Source: Actinomadura syzygii (lineage in GTDB: Bacteria > Actinomycetota > Actinomycetes > Streptosporangiales > Streptosporangiaceae). Taken from it: a stretch of 64,000 bases of DNA. The notes under the pieces were generated by a model. The model was not told the DNA's origin. It worked only from the letters and a program-made list of their open reading frames with translations, and made no database searches. Positions 41,854 to 50,351 of this stretch are shown piece after piece. The position numbers were made by a program, and so were the translations under genes. Positions within the stretch are counted from its first letter, which is position 1. Each line of letters begins with the position of its first letter. The DNA lies in assembly GCF_008085905.1 (NCBI RefSeq), contig NZ_VSFF01000004.1, positions 186,001-250,000 on the forward strand. Direction: 5' to 3'.

Positions 41854-42854
41854 GGGGATCGCACCTCCGCGCGCACTCGGGCCAGCAGCGCCGCGTCGAA
41901 CTGCTCGTCAACGGCGAAGGTGACCAGCCGATCGAGTTCGTACGCCGAGCGCAGACCGGGGAAGCGCCGGTGAGCGATTTCCCAACCGAGGTGTCCTGGT
42001 CTGGCGGGCCGTACGTGCCGCCGAAGCGACGCCATCTCCAGGGTTGTGGTCAGGGCTGTGACCACCGGCCCCGCGGGCAGTCCCAGATCGGCGCCCAGGC
42101 CGCTCTCCAGCACGGCGGCGACCAGTTCCCTGCGCTCGGGGTCACCGAGCTCGGCCGCCGTCTGGTCCAGGAGATCCGGCAGTATGACGCGCCGCGGCCG
42201 GCCTTTGGATCCGGCGACCAGCCAGTCGTCGATCCGCCGCCGGTGTGTCCGGTCCCCGTCCGCGTGCTCGGCCAGCCCGCAGGAGCCTGACGCGAGCTCG
42301 CGCGGCAGCAGCACACATCGCACCAGCCACGGGAGTCCGGATCCCCTGCGTCCCGCCTCCCAGCTCGCGGTGACGCCCATGAACTCCTGAACCGCGCTCG
42401 TGCGTCGACCGAGCTCGTCGACGACCTGCCGGATCCCGGTGAACGCCCGTCGGCACTCCTCGGCGAGCTCGCCGACCAGCGCGGCGAGCTCTCGCAGGTC
42501 GCCCTCGGTGCGGAGACTTCGCGTCTCGGCCTTCAGCGCCATCTGCCCGACCGCCTCCAGGTGGTGCGCCACCCGCGCCACCACGAGGTTCGTCAGCGCG
42601 CCCTGCGCCACCGTCTCGGTGAGCCACGCGACGACGCCGTGCTGCGTGTCCAGGATGTTCTGCGTGGTCAGCAGCCGACGCTCCCAGTCCCGGCCGCTCA
42701 ACGACGACATCAGCCGTGCGAACCTACTCTGGCCCCGCCGGAACCGGGTCAGGTCGTCGGCGACGGCGAGCCCCTCGACCATCTCCAGCAGGACCCGATC
42801 GTCGACCAAGGGGATACCGGCGGCGAAGACCCCGAGGTCGTCGGACGTCGTCAT
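41850..42854 (-). CDS. Helical protein of the dynamin-patatin operon
   Basis: 334 residues from ATG 42854, overlapping the preceding stop by ATGA; its own stop overlaps the patatin start by GTGA. The protein is almost wholly alpha-helical: VLLEMVEGLAVADDLTRFRR, then a long helix with LRTEGDLRELAALVGELAEE and RRAFTGIRQVVDELGRRT. No P-loop, membrane helix or signal peptide. The strict coupling to the GTPase and lipase genes implies equal stoichiometric need, for example as an adaptor linking dynamins to patatin. No family recognised. Confidence 0.8.
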   Translation of the reverse strand: MTTSDDLGVFAAGIPLVDDRVLLEMVEGLAVADDLTRFRRGQSRFARLMSSLSGRDWERRLLTTQNILDTQHGVVAWLTETVAQGALTNLVVARVAHHLEAVGQMALKAETRSLRTEGDLRELAALVGELAEECRRAFTGIRQVVDELGRRTSAVQEFMGVTASWEAGRRGSGLPWLVRCVLLPRELASGSCGLAEHADGDRTHRRRIDDWLVAGSKGRPRRVILPDLLDQTAAELGDPERRELVAAVLESGLGADLGLPAGPVVTALTTTLEMASLRRHVRPARPGHLGWEIAHRRFPGLRSAYELDRLVTFAVDEQFDAALLARVRAEVRSP

Positions 42855-43762
42855 CCCGACACTCCGTCCGCGACCGTCAGGGACCACGGCAACAGGATCT
42901 CGTCCCGCAGCGCGCCGACGCCCGACGCGGTCCAGAGCTCGTTCGCGACCAGTGACAGTTCCGTGGCCGCGCGGGGCGTGCCATTGGACGGATACAGCAG
43001 CTCAAGGGTGTCCGCGCCGGTTCCGTTGTTGAGGTACGCAGCTCCAGCCAGACCCCACCGCGCAGACGTGGTCAGGACCGGGATTCCGCTGATCGGGAAC
43101 GTGACGTCCACGTGCGACACGTACTCGGTGACTCGCTCCGACTCGGTCTCCGCGTCGAGCGGCGTCCACAGATCGATCCGGTTGACCACGATCGCCACGC
43201 GGTCGGCGCCGACCTGCTTCACCACGTTCGCGGCATGCCGCAGCATCGCCGCCTCCTCGTTCGTCCCGAGGTGCGCGTAGTCGAGCACGATGAGACAGCC
43301 GGTACAGGGCAGCTCCGCCACCGCCTCGTAAGGGCCGTCCAGGCACGTGACCACGCCCGGTGACCAGGCCGCCGGAACCGACAACGACGCTACCGGCATG
43401 GGCGAGTCGGCGGATCGGCCGCCAAGGAGCGATCGCAGATCCGCGAGCACGGAGTGGACCGGACTCGTCCCGACGACGGGCACGAACTCGTCCAGCGAGG
43501 GGGCCAGGAAGCGCGACGCGATCCGCCCGGCGGGGCCGTCGCCCAGCTCCCCCATGCGGCGGCGCACGAGCTCGGCCATCTCCGGGGGGAGGACGAGTAC
43601 GGCGTCCCCCTCGCCCCGCACGAAGGAGACCGCGACCGGCACGCCCGGCCGTGTGGACACCGGCGCGGGCAGCGTCCTGGCCCCGGCGAGCGCGTTGACC
43701 AGAGTCGATGCGCCGGCTTTCGGCGCACCGAGCACCGTCGCGCAGAAGGCTCCCTCGGTCAC
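42851..43762 (-). CDS. Small dynamin-like GTPase
   Basis: 303 residues from GTG 43762, overlapping the stop of the larger dynamin gene (GTGA). GTPase motifs: P-loop GAPKAGAST at 12-20, a Thr/Arg-containing switch region after LPAPVST, DGP at 142-144 in place of the usual DTPG, and NRID at 194-197 as the base-recognition motif (NKxD type). It lacks the long stalk region of full dynamins. Bacterial dynamin-like proteins often occur as adjacent pairs that assemble together, as in mycobacterial IniA/IniC or Streptomyces DynA/DynB. The altered G3 motif may slow or abolish hydrolysis. Cytosolic, with likely membrane action through its partner. Confidence 0.85.
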   Translation of the reverse strand: MTEGAFCATVLGAPKAGASTLVNALAGARTLPAPVSTRPGVPVAVSFVRGEGDAVLVLPPEMAELVRRRMGELGDGPAGRIASRFLAPSLDEFVPVVGTSPVHSVLADLRSLLGGRSADSPMPVASLSVPAAWSPGVVTCLDGPYEAVAELPCTGCLIVLDYAHLGTNEEAAMLRHAANVVKQVGADRVAIVVNRIDLWTPLDAETESERVTEYVSHVDVTFPISGIPVLTTSARWGLAGAAYLNNGTGADTLELLYPSNGTPRAATELSLVANELWTASGVGALRDEILLPWSLTVADGVSG

Positions 43763-45984
43763 GTGAAGAGCTGCCCGCGCAGCTCGTCGATCTGCTCGGT
43801 GGCGGTCAGAGCGTCCTTGGCCAACCGTTCGAGGTCCGCCTGCCGCATCTCGCGCGTGGTCGTCTCGCTCGCCAGATCCCGCTGGGACGCTTCGAGGTCA
43901 TCGCGGTAAGCACTCACCAAGCGGGTGGCCTGCTGGTGGAAGGCGACCACGTGATCGGCCAGGGCCGGGGCGATCACTTTCTCAAGGTTCTGCTCGATCC
44001 TTGCCAAGCGCCGCTCGAAGGAGTCGCGCAGTCCGCGCCGGACGCCGCCCAGTTTCACCTTGTAGGTGGTCTCTTCGCCGTAGAGCGCACGGGTGGGCGC
44101 CGGTTCCCCCTTCAACCCACGCCGTAGCATCTCCCACAGCGTCTCCTCGACCTCTTCGTGGCCCGTGACGTACGTCTCGGTGTTCTTGCGCGGTGTGGCC
44201 GACCCGCCACGGATCGACCCCGAGGTGTCGACCCGCAGATTCGGCGAGTCCGCGGACGGCGGCCGCGCGGACACGTCGGCTCGCGCCAGCACGGGCGCGA
44301 GCCGGCCTTCCGCCTCGTCGATCAGCTCGACGCGCAGGCGCTCCAGCTCCGCTTCGAGCCGCCGCCCGGCGTCGTACAGGATGTCTTCGAGGCGCTCGGA
44401 CGCCTTGCGGCGCTTCTTCTTCGCATATTTGTTCGCGTCGCCTCCGTCCGAGAAAGTCCTGGAACCGTGCAGGCCATCGAGGACGTCCTCGCCCCGGTCG
44501 CGTGTGGACTCCAGAATCGGCTTCGCCCTGGCCATCGCCTCCGTCAGCACCCGCGGCCTGGACGGCGCGTCGCGGGCCAACTCGGCGAGTTCGGCCAGCT
44601 CGGCTTCCAGTTCGCGAATCCGCGCGGCGATCTCGTCCTGGTCGGCGCGCATGCTCTCCACGCGAGTGCCGGCGGCGGCGGCCACCTCTTCCAGCAGTCG
44701 CCCGGTGCGGTCGAGCGCACCGGTCAGCAGGACCGGCGCCGCTTCGGCGCGCATCCGGTTCAGGACGCGGTCTCTGAAGCCGGGCAGGCCGCTCGACAGC
44801 CACGCCTCCTCGGCCATGGCTCGCAGCGCAGGCACCGTCACGGTCGTGACGTCGTGGCGCCAGCCGAGCGGAGAACGCAGTTGCAGCAACTTCGTGACGG
44901 CGGGGTCGGCGGACGGGTCCAGGTTCTCGCCGCTCTCTTCCAGCCTTGCCAGCACCCCCGCGGCGGCGAGCCCGTAGTGGGCCTTGGTCTCCAGCACCCG
45001 ATCGGCGGCCTCGTCCGGCGGGACCCCGAGCCGGTGCGCGACCTCCCGGACGACGTCGTCCCCCTCGCCGTCCTCGTCGGGCTGCCGCTGGTCGACCTTG
45101 TTGATCACAGCGATGAGCCGATCGACGCCCACCCTGGCCAGGAGCGGCTCGGCCAGCTTGCGGATCGCCTCGTCGGCGAGGCCGTGCAGCTTGGTGTAGT
45201 CGAGCACCACGCAGACCGCGTGCGCCCGGTCGAGCTGTTCCCGGACCACCCGCGTGAGCTGATCGCTCATGACCTCCTCGTCCGGACCGGGAGTGTCGAT
45301 CAACACCAGCGTGCCGAGGTCGGCGTTCCCGCCCGAGCCGGGAGCGGCCCAGACCGGGCTGCGCAGCGTCGGGACGTCCGACAGCGCCGGCACGACGCTG
45401 GTCTCCGCCTCCAGCACCGCCCCCACGCGCTCCAGGTCGTTGAGCCGCTTCAAGGTCCGCTGGATCTCCTCGATGCCCGTCACCACCGCGGGGCAACTCT
45501 CCACGGTGCCCGCCGCGATCTGATCCAGCAGCGGCTCGAGGTGCCGGTACAGCGTGGTGGCCTTTTCGCGCTTCGTCTCGTCGTGCTCCTGCACCAGTTC
45601 CTGGAGCAGGGTGTCGAACAGGGCGACGTCGGGCTCGGCGATCTCAAGGACGGGCTCGGCGATCTCGTTGTCCAGGATGATCCGGGTCGGGATCGTCGTC
45701 ATGGCCTTGCCCCGGGCGGGCAGCAGCCGGCAACCGGCCAGCGCGTTGATGATCGTGGATTTGCCGGCGTTCATCGGCGCGATGATCGGCATGCGCAGTT
45801 CCATCCGCTCGATCGAGCGGACATCGCTGTGCAGCACGCTCCGCGCGGCTTCGGCACCCCGGCCACCCTGGACAGAATGCAGTCCTAATTCGGCCGCTCG
45901 GTCGAGTAGCGGATCAAGCCCGATCAGTGCATTTCGCACATCGGCCTGAAGGTAGGCGAGAAATTCTCCGTCACTAGCACCCAT
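43759..45984 (-). CDS. Dynamin family GTPase (bacterial dynamin-like protein)
   Basis: 741 residues from ATG 45984, chosen because GGGGGGAG lies six bases upstream; longer open sequence to 46749 has no start signal and non-coding composition. Motifs: P-loop APMNAGKST at 69-77, switch I TTIPT at 96-100, DTPGPDEE from 230, NKVD at 295-298. A helical stalk follows, with a coiled coil near 420-450 (QDEIAARIRELEAELAELAE), then a basic patch YAKKKRRKAS that could touch membrane, and a terminal helical bundle (LARIEQNLEKVIAPALADH). Family members bend or fuse membranes; some protect cells from phage-induced lysis. It is the first gene of a four-gene operon with 4-bp overlaps throughout. Confidence 0.9.
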   Translation of the reverse strand: MGASDGEFLAYLQADVRNALIGLDPLLDRAAELGLHSVQGGRGAEAARSVLHSDVRSIERMELRMPIIAPMNAGKSTIINALAGCRLLPARGKAMTTIPTRIILDNEIAEPVLEIAEPDVALFDTLLQELVQEHDETKREKATTLYRHLEPLLDQIAAGTVESCPAVVTGIEEIQRTLKRLNDLERVGAVLEAETSVVPALSDVPTLRSPVWAAPGSGGNADLGTLVLIDTPGPDEEVMSDQLTRVVREQLDRAHAVCVVLDYTKLHGLADEAIRKLAEPLLARVGVDRLIAVINKVDQRQPDEDGEGDDVVREVAHRLGVPPDEAADRVLETKAHYGLAAAGVLARLEESGENLDPSADPAVTKLLQLRSPLGWRHDVTTVTVPALRAMAEEAWLSSGLPGFRDRVLNRMRAEAAPVLLTGALDRTGRLLEEVAAAAGTRVESMRADQDEIAARIRELEAELAELAELARDAPSRPRVLTEAMARAKPILESTRDRGEDVLDGLHGSRTFSDGGDANKYAKKKRRKASERLEDILYDAGRRLEAELERLRVELIDEAEGRLAPVLARADVSARPPSADSPNLRVDTSGSIRGGSATPRKNTETYVTGHEEVEETLWEMLRRGLKGEPAPTRALYGEETTYKVKLGGVRRGLRDSFERRLARIEQNLEKVIAPALADHVVAFHQQATRLVSAYRDDLEASQRDLASETTTREMRQADLERLAKDALTATEQIDELRGQLFT

Positions 45985-46289
45985 TCTGGGCTCCCCCCTC
46001 GACCAGGCACGCCCCTGTGCCCCATCGCTTAACGCCATGATGCCTATCCCTGCCAGAATCGCCCGCACGGATGACCCGATGTGGTCACAACGCACTGAGT
46101 GAACGCGAAACCTTCCCCAAGCCGCTAAGTAACGTGCTGGCACCGAGTGCCCTACCGCTTTCCGCTCGTCCACGAATGGATTGCCAATGAGGCGATGGAG
46201 TACACGTATCGCAGGCTGCCCGCCGGGCTGCGAGAGGATGCGGTAACCATCAGGGCGCCGAAAGGCTCGCACAAGAGTCCGCCTAGGCC
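45985..46289. other. Upstream region of the dynamin operon
   Basis: About 300 bases. Bases 45985-46000 hold the strong ribosome-binding site of the dynamin gene. The rest shows no gene; toward 46200-46290 the sequence begins to resemble the decayed ATPase gene. Confidence 0.4.
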
Positions 46290-46496
46290 GGGCGCCCAAC
46301 ACCCGGCAAATCCTGGCCCGGCTGCGGGAGACGACCGGTGACCGGCAGGGTGTCCAAAGGCTCGTCCGGCAAGCGGCCGACGCTGGGGCCGCCGACGCGC
46401 TGACGGACCTAGACCGGCTGCGAGAGGAAACCGACGACCGCGACTCCCCCGCTTCGGCCCGACCGCCGCGGAGACGTCGAGGAACCCTGGACCTAG
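46290..46496 (+). pseudogene. Decayed copy C of P-loop/helical-repeat ATPase gene (3' end only)
   Basis: Contains LARLRETTGDRQGVQRL, AADAGAADALTDLDRLREET and the ending cgcttcggcc...ccctggacctag shared with copies A and B (RRFGLTAAGD-EEP there). Frame changes near 46450 break the tail. Only the last helical repeats survive. R1, the GGCCCCGGAC hairpin, R2 and a tRNA-Pro 3' half follow in the same order as after copy A. Confidence 0.65.
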
Positions 46497-46605
46497 CGAC
46501 CCCTGCAGGTTCGGGTACAGGCACAACGACCAGCCGGGGAGCACGCTCGACCAAGACGCTGAATCCGACCCGCCGGACATGCCCGCCGCAGCCGCGCCGC
46601 GCAAA

Positions 46606-46645
46606 GGCCCCGGACGAGCGACCCCTTACCGCGACGTCCGGGGCC
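46606..46645. repeat. 10-bp stem inverted repeat (copy 2)
   Basis: GGCCCCGGAC at 46606-46615 and GTCCGGGGCC at 46636-46645, the same stem as at 2218-2255, with a 20-base loop. Confidence 0.7.
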
Positions 46646-46737
46646 CCCAAAGCAGTAGAGCCCAGCCACTTCACACGCAGGCTCCAAACCCGCATCAACC
46701 TGACCGATGTCCCCGAGAGCTGTCCAGCGGCACCACC

Positions 46738-46759
46738 GTGATGCCACAACAGGCACCTT
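46738..46759. repeat. R1 repeat, copy 3
   Basis: Contains GATGCCACAACAGGCACCTT, matching 2349-2370 with one change. Confidence 0.65.
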
Positions 46760-46865
46760 TCAGCGCCCTACAACGCCTCGCGAGGGGGGACCGCGAACAC
46801 CACCATCCCGACCGTGGCACCGACAAGTGCCGATCACCCCAACCGGAGCGCTCAACCCGCTGCCC

Positions 46866-46993
46866 CGCTGTGGAAAATCCGTGGGATGATCATGAAGGTC
46901 AGACTGCGTCAGACTGGCTAAGGCCGGGTGACCCTAAGGGCCCGACCTGCCAATACCTTGATCATCACAGGTGGGCGGGGACGTCTTTCATTG
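46866..46993. repeat. R2 repeat, copy 2
   Basis: Almost identical to 2465-2600, including AAATCCGTGGGATGATCATG and ACTGCGTCAGACTGGCTAAG. Joined directly to the tRNA-Pro 3' half. Confidence 0.75.
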
Positions 46994-47038
46994 CTGGGGG
47001 GGTCAAGGGGTCGTGGGTTCAAATCCCGCCGTCCCGAC
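46994..47038 (+). other. att-like site: third 3' half of tRNA-Pro
   Basis: Repeats the tRNA-Pro(GGG) anticodon-loop-to-acceptor sequence with two extra G residues in the loop run, ending CCGTCCCGAC. The T-arm GGGTTCAAATCCC is intact; the 5' half is missing. After it comes different sequence with a short hairpin GAACCCCTTTCGGGGGTT, not the terminator of copies 1 and 2. This copy marks another element end. Confidence 0.75.
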
Positions 47039-47356
47039 ACAGGTCGGAACCCCTTTCGGGGGTTGGTTCGGAGGACGAGAGCGCCTCTCTGCGGGAATTC
47101 TGTGTGACGATCTTGAGATCGTCCCTTTTCTTTCGCCTGCTCCGCGCTCCCCCTGGGGGGTTCGCCCACGGCGAGGAACCTCACCTCGAACCGCCCTGGG
47201 TTCGCATGTTCCCGCAGGTCGGGGACGCTGTCCCGTCGCAGAGCGCGTGGCCAAGTTCCAGTGAAGGTGGTTTGCTGTTCGTCCCGCTGAAGGTGGACAG
47301 GTCGAGTGGTTGTAGCGGGGCCGTCTCGGTGAACATGGCCGAGCTCAGATGTTCAT
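47039..47356. other. Gap after third att site
   Basis: No gene supported. CGCTGAAGGTGG occurs twice (47286-47297 and 47359-47370) in similar surroundings, a short diverged direct repeat just before the kinase remnant. Confidence 0.4.
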
Positions 47357-47520
47357 CTCGCTGAAGGTGGCCAGCCAGGGTCGCGACCGCTGCCCACGGG
47401 GCGGGATTCGCCGAAAGGCTCGCCGCTATCCACGCTTGCGATCTGGCACACCGCGACCTCAAGCCGTCCAAGGTGATCCTGGCCGGGACGGGCCCGCGTC
47501 ATCGACGTCGGCCTGCCCCT
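47357..47520 (+). pseudogene. Serine/threonine protein kinase fragment
   Basis: One frame reads FAERLAAIHACDLAHRDLKP followed by SKVILAG, the alphaE helix and catalytic loop (HRDLKPSN in active kinases, here K for N). A one-base shift near 47500 is then needed to read RVIDVGL, matching the DFG region with V for F. No N-terminal lobe or rest of the C-lobe is present. It is a small dead remnant of an actinobacterial Hanks-type kinase. Confidence 0.65.
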
Positions 47521-47526
47521 TCTGTT

Positions 47527-47566
47527 CCTCGGCCCTCCACCGGCATATGCCGGTGGAGGGCCGAGG
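47527..47566. terminator. 40-bp perfect palindrome, likely bidirectional terminator
   Basis: Two 20-base arms with no loop: CCTCGGCCCTCCACCGGCAT and its exact complement, centred at 47546/47547. It starts ten bases after the stop codon (47576-47578) of the following minus-strand gene, so it most likely ends that transcript. Confidence 0.75.
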
Positions 47567-47575
47567 TTTATGGGG

Positions 47576-48607
47576 TTAGCGCGGACAGATGGTGACGGTG
47601 CAGGCCCACGCGTCGCGAGCTCCGGGGCCCCAGGCGAGTTCGAAGGCGCTGTTGTTCAAGTTTGTCCACGGGGGGGCGTAGACGGTGCCGATCTCCTCGA
47701 TCGTCTCCTGCGCGGGGCGGCGGAGGTGGGAGACGTTGTCGATCCATGACAGCCCAAAGTGCGCGCTGTCATGGATGACTTCGGTGTAGCCGGAGCAGAT
47801 GTTGGCGGTTTCGCTGTAGCCGATGGAGGTGTTGCTGACGCCGAGTTGGCCGTTCCAGGACGCCTCTTTGCAGCCGGTTCCTCCGGGCGCGGGGGTGTAG
47901 TGGGGGACGCTCGTGCCCTGTTCGTACCACATGAGGGCGTAAAGGGTGCTGGGGAAGAAGAAGGCCGGCGGGTTCTCGGTGGCCATGACGTCGTCTGCGG
48001 CCCACCCTTCGCTGATGTCCCCAAGGTAAGTGCGGGTGAAACATCCCCAGACCGCCCGGACGTCAGGCGGGTTGACCGGCTGGATGCAGCCCCCAATGCT
48101 GGGGTGGGGGGGTCCGCCGGGGTCGACGACAGAGGCGTGGGCGCCTCCGTCGGGCCGGTACTTGCTCAGCTTGGCGTCCACTTCGGCTCTGGGGATGCCC
48201 GCGTTGAGCGCGTCGGTGTAGGTGGAGTGGCCGGTGGATTGGTTGCTTGCCTTGGGGAGGGTCACCGTCATGGATCCGTATCGGCCATGGCTGGCCTTCC
48301 CGGAGCGCAGGTGCACGGTGACGTCGGCCGTCCCGGCGTAGGTGAAGCCGGTGCCGTTGTTGGAGGTCCAGCGTGAGGTGATCGACCCATCTCCATTGCG
48401 GTGCTCGGACACCAGCCGCAACCCCTGCACCGAGTCCTTGGCCGCCATTACCTTGACGGCCTTGGAGGATGCGAGAAGGTGCTCGGCCGCCGTCGTGGAC
48501 GGGACGGCCGATGCCGGAGCGGCCAGACAGCCGAGAAGGGCCAGGCCTGCCGCCATTGCCGCACCCACGGTGGCAACCCAGGGTGGGCGGGACTTCTTGA
48601 TGCGCAT
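47576..48607 (-). CDS. Secreted protein, unknown function
   Basis: 343 residues from ATG 48607, with AAAGGAG four bases before it; the frame is open upstream to 48643 without a signal. Signal peptide: MRIKKSRPPW then a hydrophobic core VGAAMAAGLALLGCLAAPAS with cleavage after ASA near residue 34. The mature protein is rich in Ser, Thr, Gly and aromatic residues, with cysteines near GGCIQP, WGCFTR, TGCKEA, NICSGY and WACTVTICPR, implying disulfides. HRNGDGSITSRWTS and GSMTVTLPK suggest beta structure. No catalytic site recognised. The palindromic terminator follows directly. Confidence 0.8.
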   Translation of the reverse strand: MRIKKSRPPWVATVGAAMAAGLALLGCLAAPASAVPSTTAAEHLLASSKAVKVMAAKDSVQGLRLVSEHRNGDGSITSRWTSNNGTGFTYAGTADVTVHLRSGKASHGRYGSMTVTLPKASNQSTGHSTYTDALNAGIPRAEVDAKLSKYRPDGGAHASVVDPGGPPHPSIGGCIQPVNPPDVRAVWGCFTRTYLGDISEGWAADDVMATENPPAFFFPSTLYALMWYEQGTSVPHYTPAPGGTGCKEASWNGQLGVSNTSIGYSETANICSGYTEVIHDSAHFGLSWIDNVSHLRRPAQETIEEIGTVYAPPWTNLNNSAFELAWGPGARDAWACTVTICPR

Positions 48608-48741
48608 AGGTCTCCTTTGAGTCAGCGGGGAGTAAGCGAGCACTCCGATGCCGCTAGGCGAGTGAGGAGGATCTTGGCGGGACGCACCTGTCCGTTAGAA
48701 GATGTTTCGAGGAATTCAAATCACGACTGGGGGCAGGCTCG

Positions 48742-49701
48742 GTGATTCGTGTCGAGTTGGATGCCGGTGGGGTGGCCGGGATCCGCTTCGTGGTGTCGCC
48801 GCTGAAGGCGGCACAGGAAGTGGTATTCAAGTTCGGCCGCTACCCGTACCTGCTGCCCCTGGCATGGCGGCGCCGTGCCGCCGCGGCGCTGGCCGAGCCG
48901 GACCTGCCGCTGCTGAATGCGCTGGTCGCGCAGGCGGCGACCGGCTATTTTCCGGACTTCATCAATCCCGTACCGGTCTGTTTCGAGGAAGACGTGGACG
49001 ACCAGTTGCATAGGGTCGCCACCACACCCGCCGACCGGATCGGCTACGAGGCCGCGATCATCTTCGGGGGCCACCCATGGTGCCTGAAAGGCGATGTAAG
49101 CCGGGCACCGGTGATGGCGCAGGCGGCCCAGGGCGGCGAGTCGCAGCTGGCGCAGAGCCTGGCCGAGGAGTTGAAGGTCTTTTGGAGAAGGGCGCTCGCC
49201 GCGCATTGGTCTCGGATCAGAGAACAGATCCAGGCCGACATCGCGCTGCGCGGAGCGCAGACCGCTCGCGATGGCCTCGCCACCATGGTCACCGGACTGG
49301 CCCCATCGCTACGCTGGCGCGGCGGCGGCCTCGACCTCGCAGTCACAGCCGACGGCGGACGAACCAGAGCCGACGGGCTGTTACTGACCCCGGCACTGTT
49401 CAGGGGAACGATCACCTTCGCAATCGACCCGCCCGACGCGGTCCAACCCCGACTCCCGATGATCACCTATCCCATCGCCGACACAACTCCGGCCAAAGCC
49501 CACACCCGGCCGCCGGGTCTTGGCGCCACCAGAGCCCAACTGCTTCAAGAGCTCACCGCTCCCGCCTCAACAACAGAGCTGGCCAAACGACTGAACCTGT
49601 CACCCGGGACCGTGTCCTACCACCTCCAAGCCCTCCACCGTGACGGAATGATTCAGCGGGCACGCCAGGCCCAAAGGGTGCTCTACCAGCGAATCATCTA
49701 A
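48742..49701 (+). CDS. ArsR-type transcriptional regulator with large N-terminal domain
   Basis: 319 residues from GTG 48742, with GGGGGCAGG upstream. The C-terminal ~75 residues hold a winged helix: RAQLLQELTAPASTTELAKR, LNLSPGTVSYHLQALHRDGM, IQRARQAQRVLYQRI, the usual ArsR helix-turn-helix reading. The N-terminal 240 residues contain VVSPLKAAQEVVFKFGRYPY, a pattern common to actinobacterial ArsR-like regulators whose N-terminal part likely senses a ligand or serves dimerisation. No metal-binding CxC is seen. Its target is unclear: upstream divergent gene encodes the secreted protein, and the 134-bp space between them could hold a shared operator. Confidence 0.85.
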   Translation: MIRVELDAGGVAGIRFVVSPLKAAQEVVFKFGRYPYLLPLAWRRRAAAALAEPDLPLLNALVAQAATGYFPDFINPVPVCFEEDVDDQLHRVATTPADRIGYEAAIIFGGHPWCLKGDVSRAPVMAQAAQGGESQLAQSLAEELKVFWRRALAAHWSRIREQIQADIALRGAQTARDGLATMVTGLAPSLRWRGGGLDLAVTADGGRTRADGLLLTPALFRGTITFAIDPPDAVQPRLPMITYPIADTTPAKAHTRPPGLGATRAQLLQELTAPASTTELAKRLNLSPGTVSYHLQALHRDGMIQRARQAQRVLYQRII

Positions 49702-50099
49702 AGGTCCGGCGGCCTTTCGAGACCCGGCCCTGATCGCCGCAGCGCGCCACCGCCTCCACACGAGAATTACCTCGCCAAGCGATCACGGCAATCACGGCTC
49801 CGCCTAGTTAAGGCTCTGGAATTTCTGAGCCAGGGTCTACTCACGCCACGATGACGGCGAGCGCAGTTCCCCCATGGCCGAACATGGCCGAACGGCCGGT
49901 TCCGCTGGCGGTGAAGCACTGCCGCGCGAGAGACGTCCGTACGTGCAGGGTGTGGGAAGTGATCCTCCGGGCCCGAGCAGTCGCGGCCGGTTGGCCGACA
50001 CCGGTCGGGCCGGTGGCCCCGGGGGCGTGCGCCGATTCCAATAAGGGAAGGATGGTGCGTGCCACGGGGGCGGCGCCTTGCGCAAGGGGACGGGGCGGC
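49702..50099. other. Gap
   Basis: About 400 bases, no gene supported. A tandem of ATGGCCGAAC occurs near 49873-49892. The last 60 bases contain several purine-rich stretches serving as ribosome-binding sites for the next operon. Confidence 0.4.
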
Positions 50100-50348
50100 A
50101 TGGCAGAGGGTTCGGGTGCTCGGCGGATGGTGGTGCTGGTCGACGAGCAGGGCAGGCTGCTGGCCGCCCATCACCTGGGCGAGCCGGACGGGCAGTATGT
50201 GGCCGGGCTGGGCACCTTGCCCGGGCAGCGGTTGCACGAGGTCGAGGTGCCCCGGGAACTGGCCCAGGCCGACGACCTTCAGGTCCTGCACGCCCTGGCA
50301 GGGTTCCGGCTCGGGCAAGCGGGCGTGCTGGTGGAGCGGGAGGGCTGA
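50100..50348 (+). CDS. Small protein, first gene of three-gene unknown cassette
   Basis: 82 residues from ATG 50100 (AGGGGA nine bases upstream); an in-frame ATG at 50052 with AGGGA nearby is also possible. A strand-rich N-terminal half (RMVVLVDEQGRLLAAHHLGE) is followed by LHEVEVPRELAQADDLQVLH and ends LGQAGVLVEREG. No known motif. The next gene begins three bases after its stop, so they share a transcript. Confidence 0.7.
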   Translation: MAEGSGARRMVVLVDEQGRLLAAHHLGEPDGQYVAGLGTLPGQRLHEVEVPRELAQADDLQVLHALAGFRLGQAGVLVEREG

Positions 50349-50351
50349 GGC

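Noticed and set aside
45985..46749. N-terminal extension of the dynamin protein
   Set aside because: Arg/Ser-rich and overlapping the decayed ATPase copy C; the strong GGGGGGAG site supports ATG 45984.
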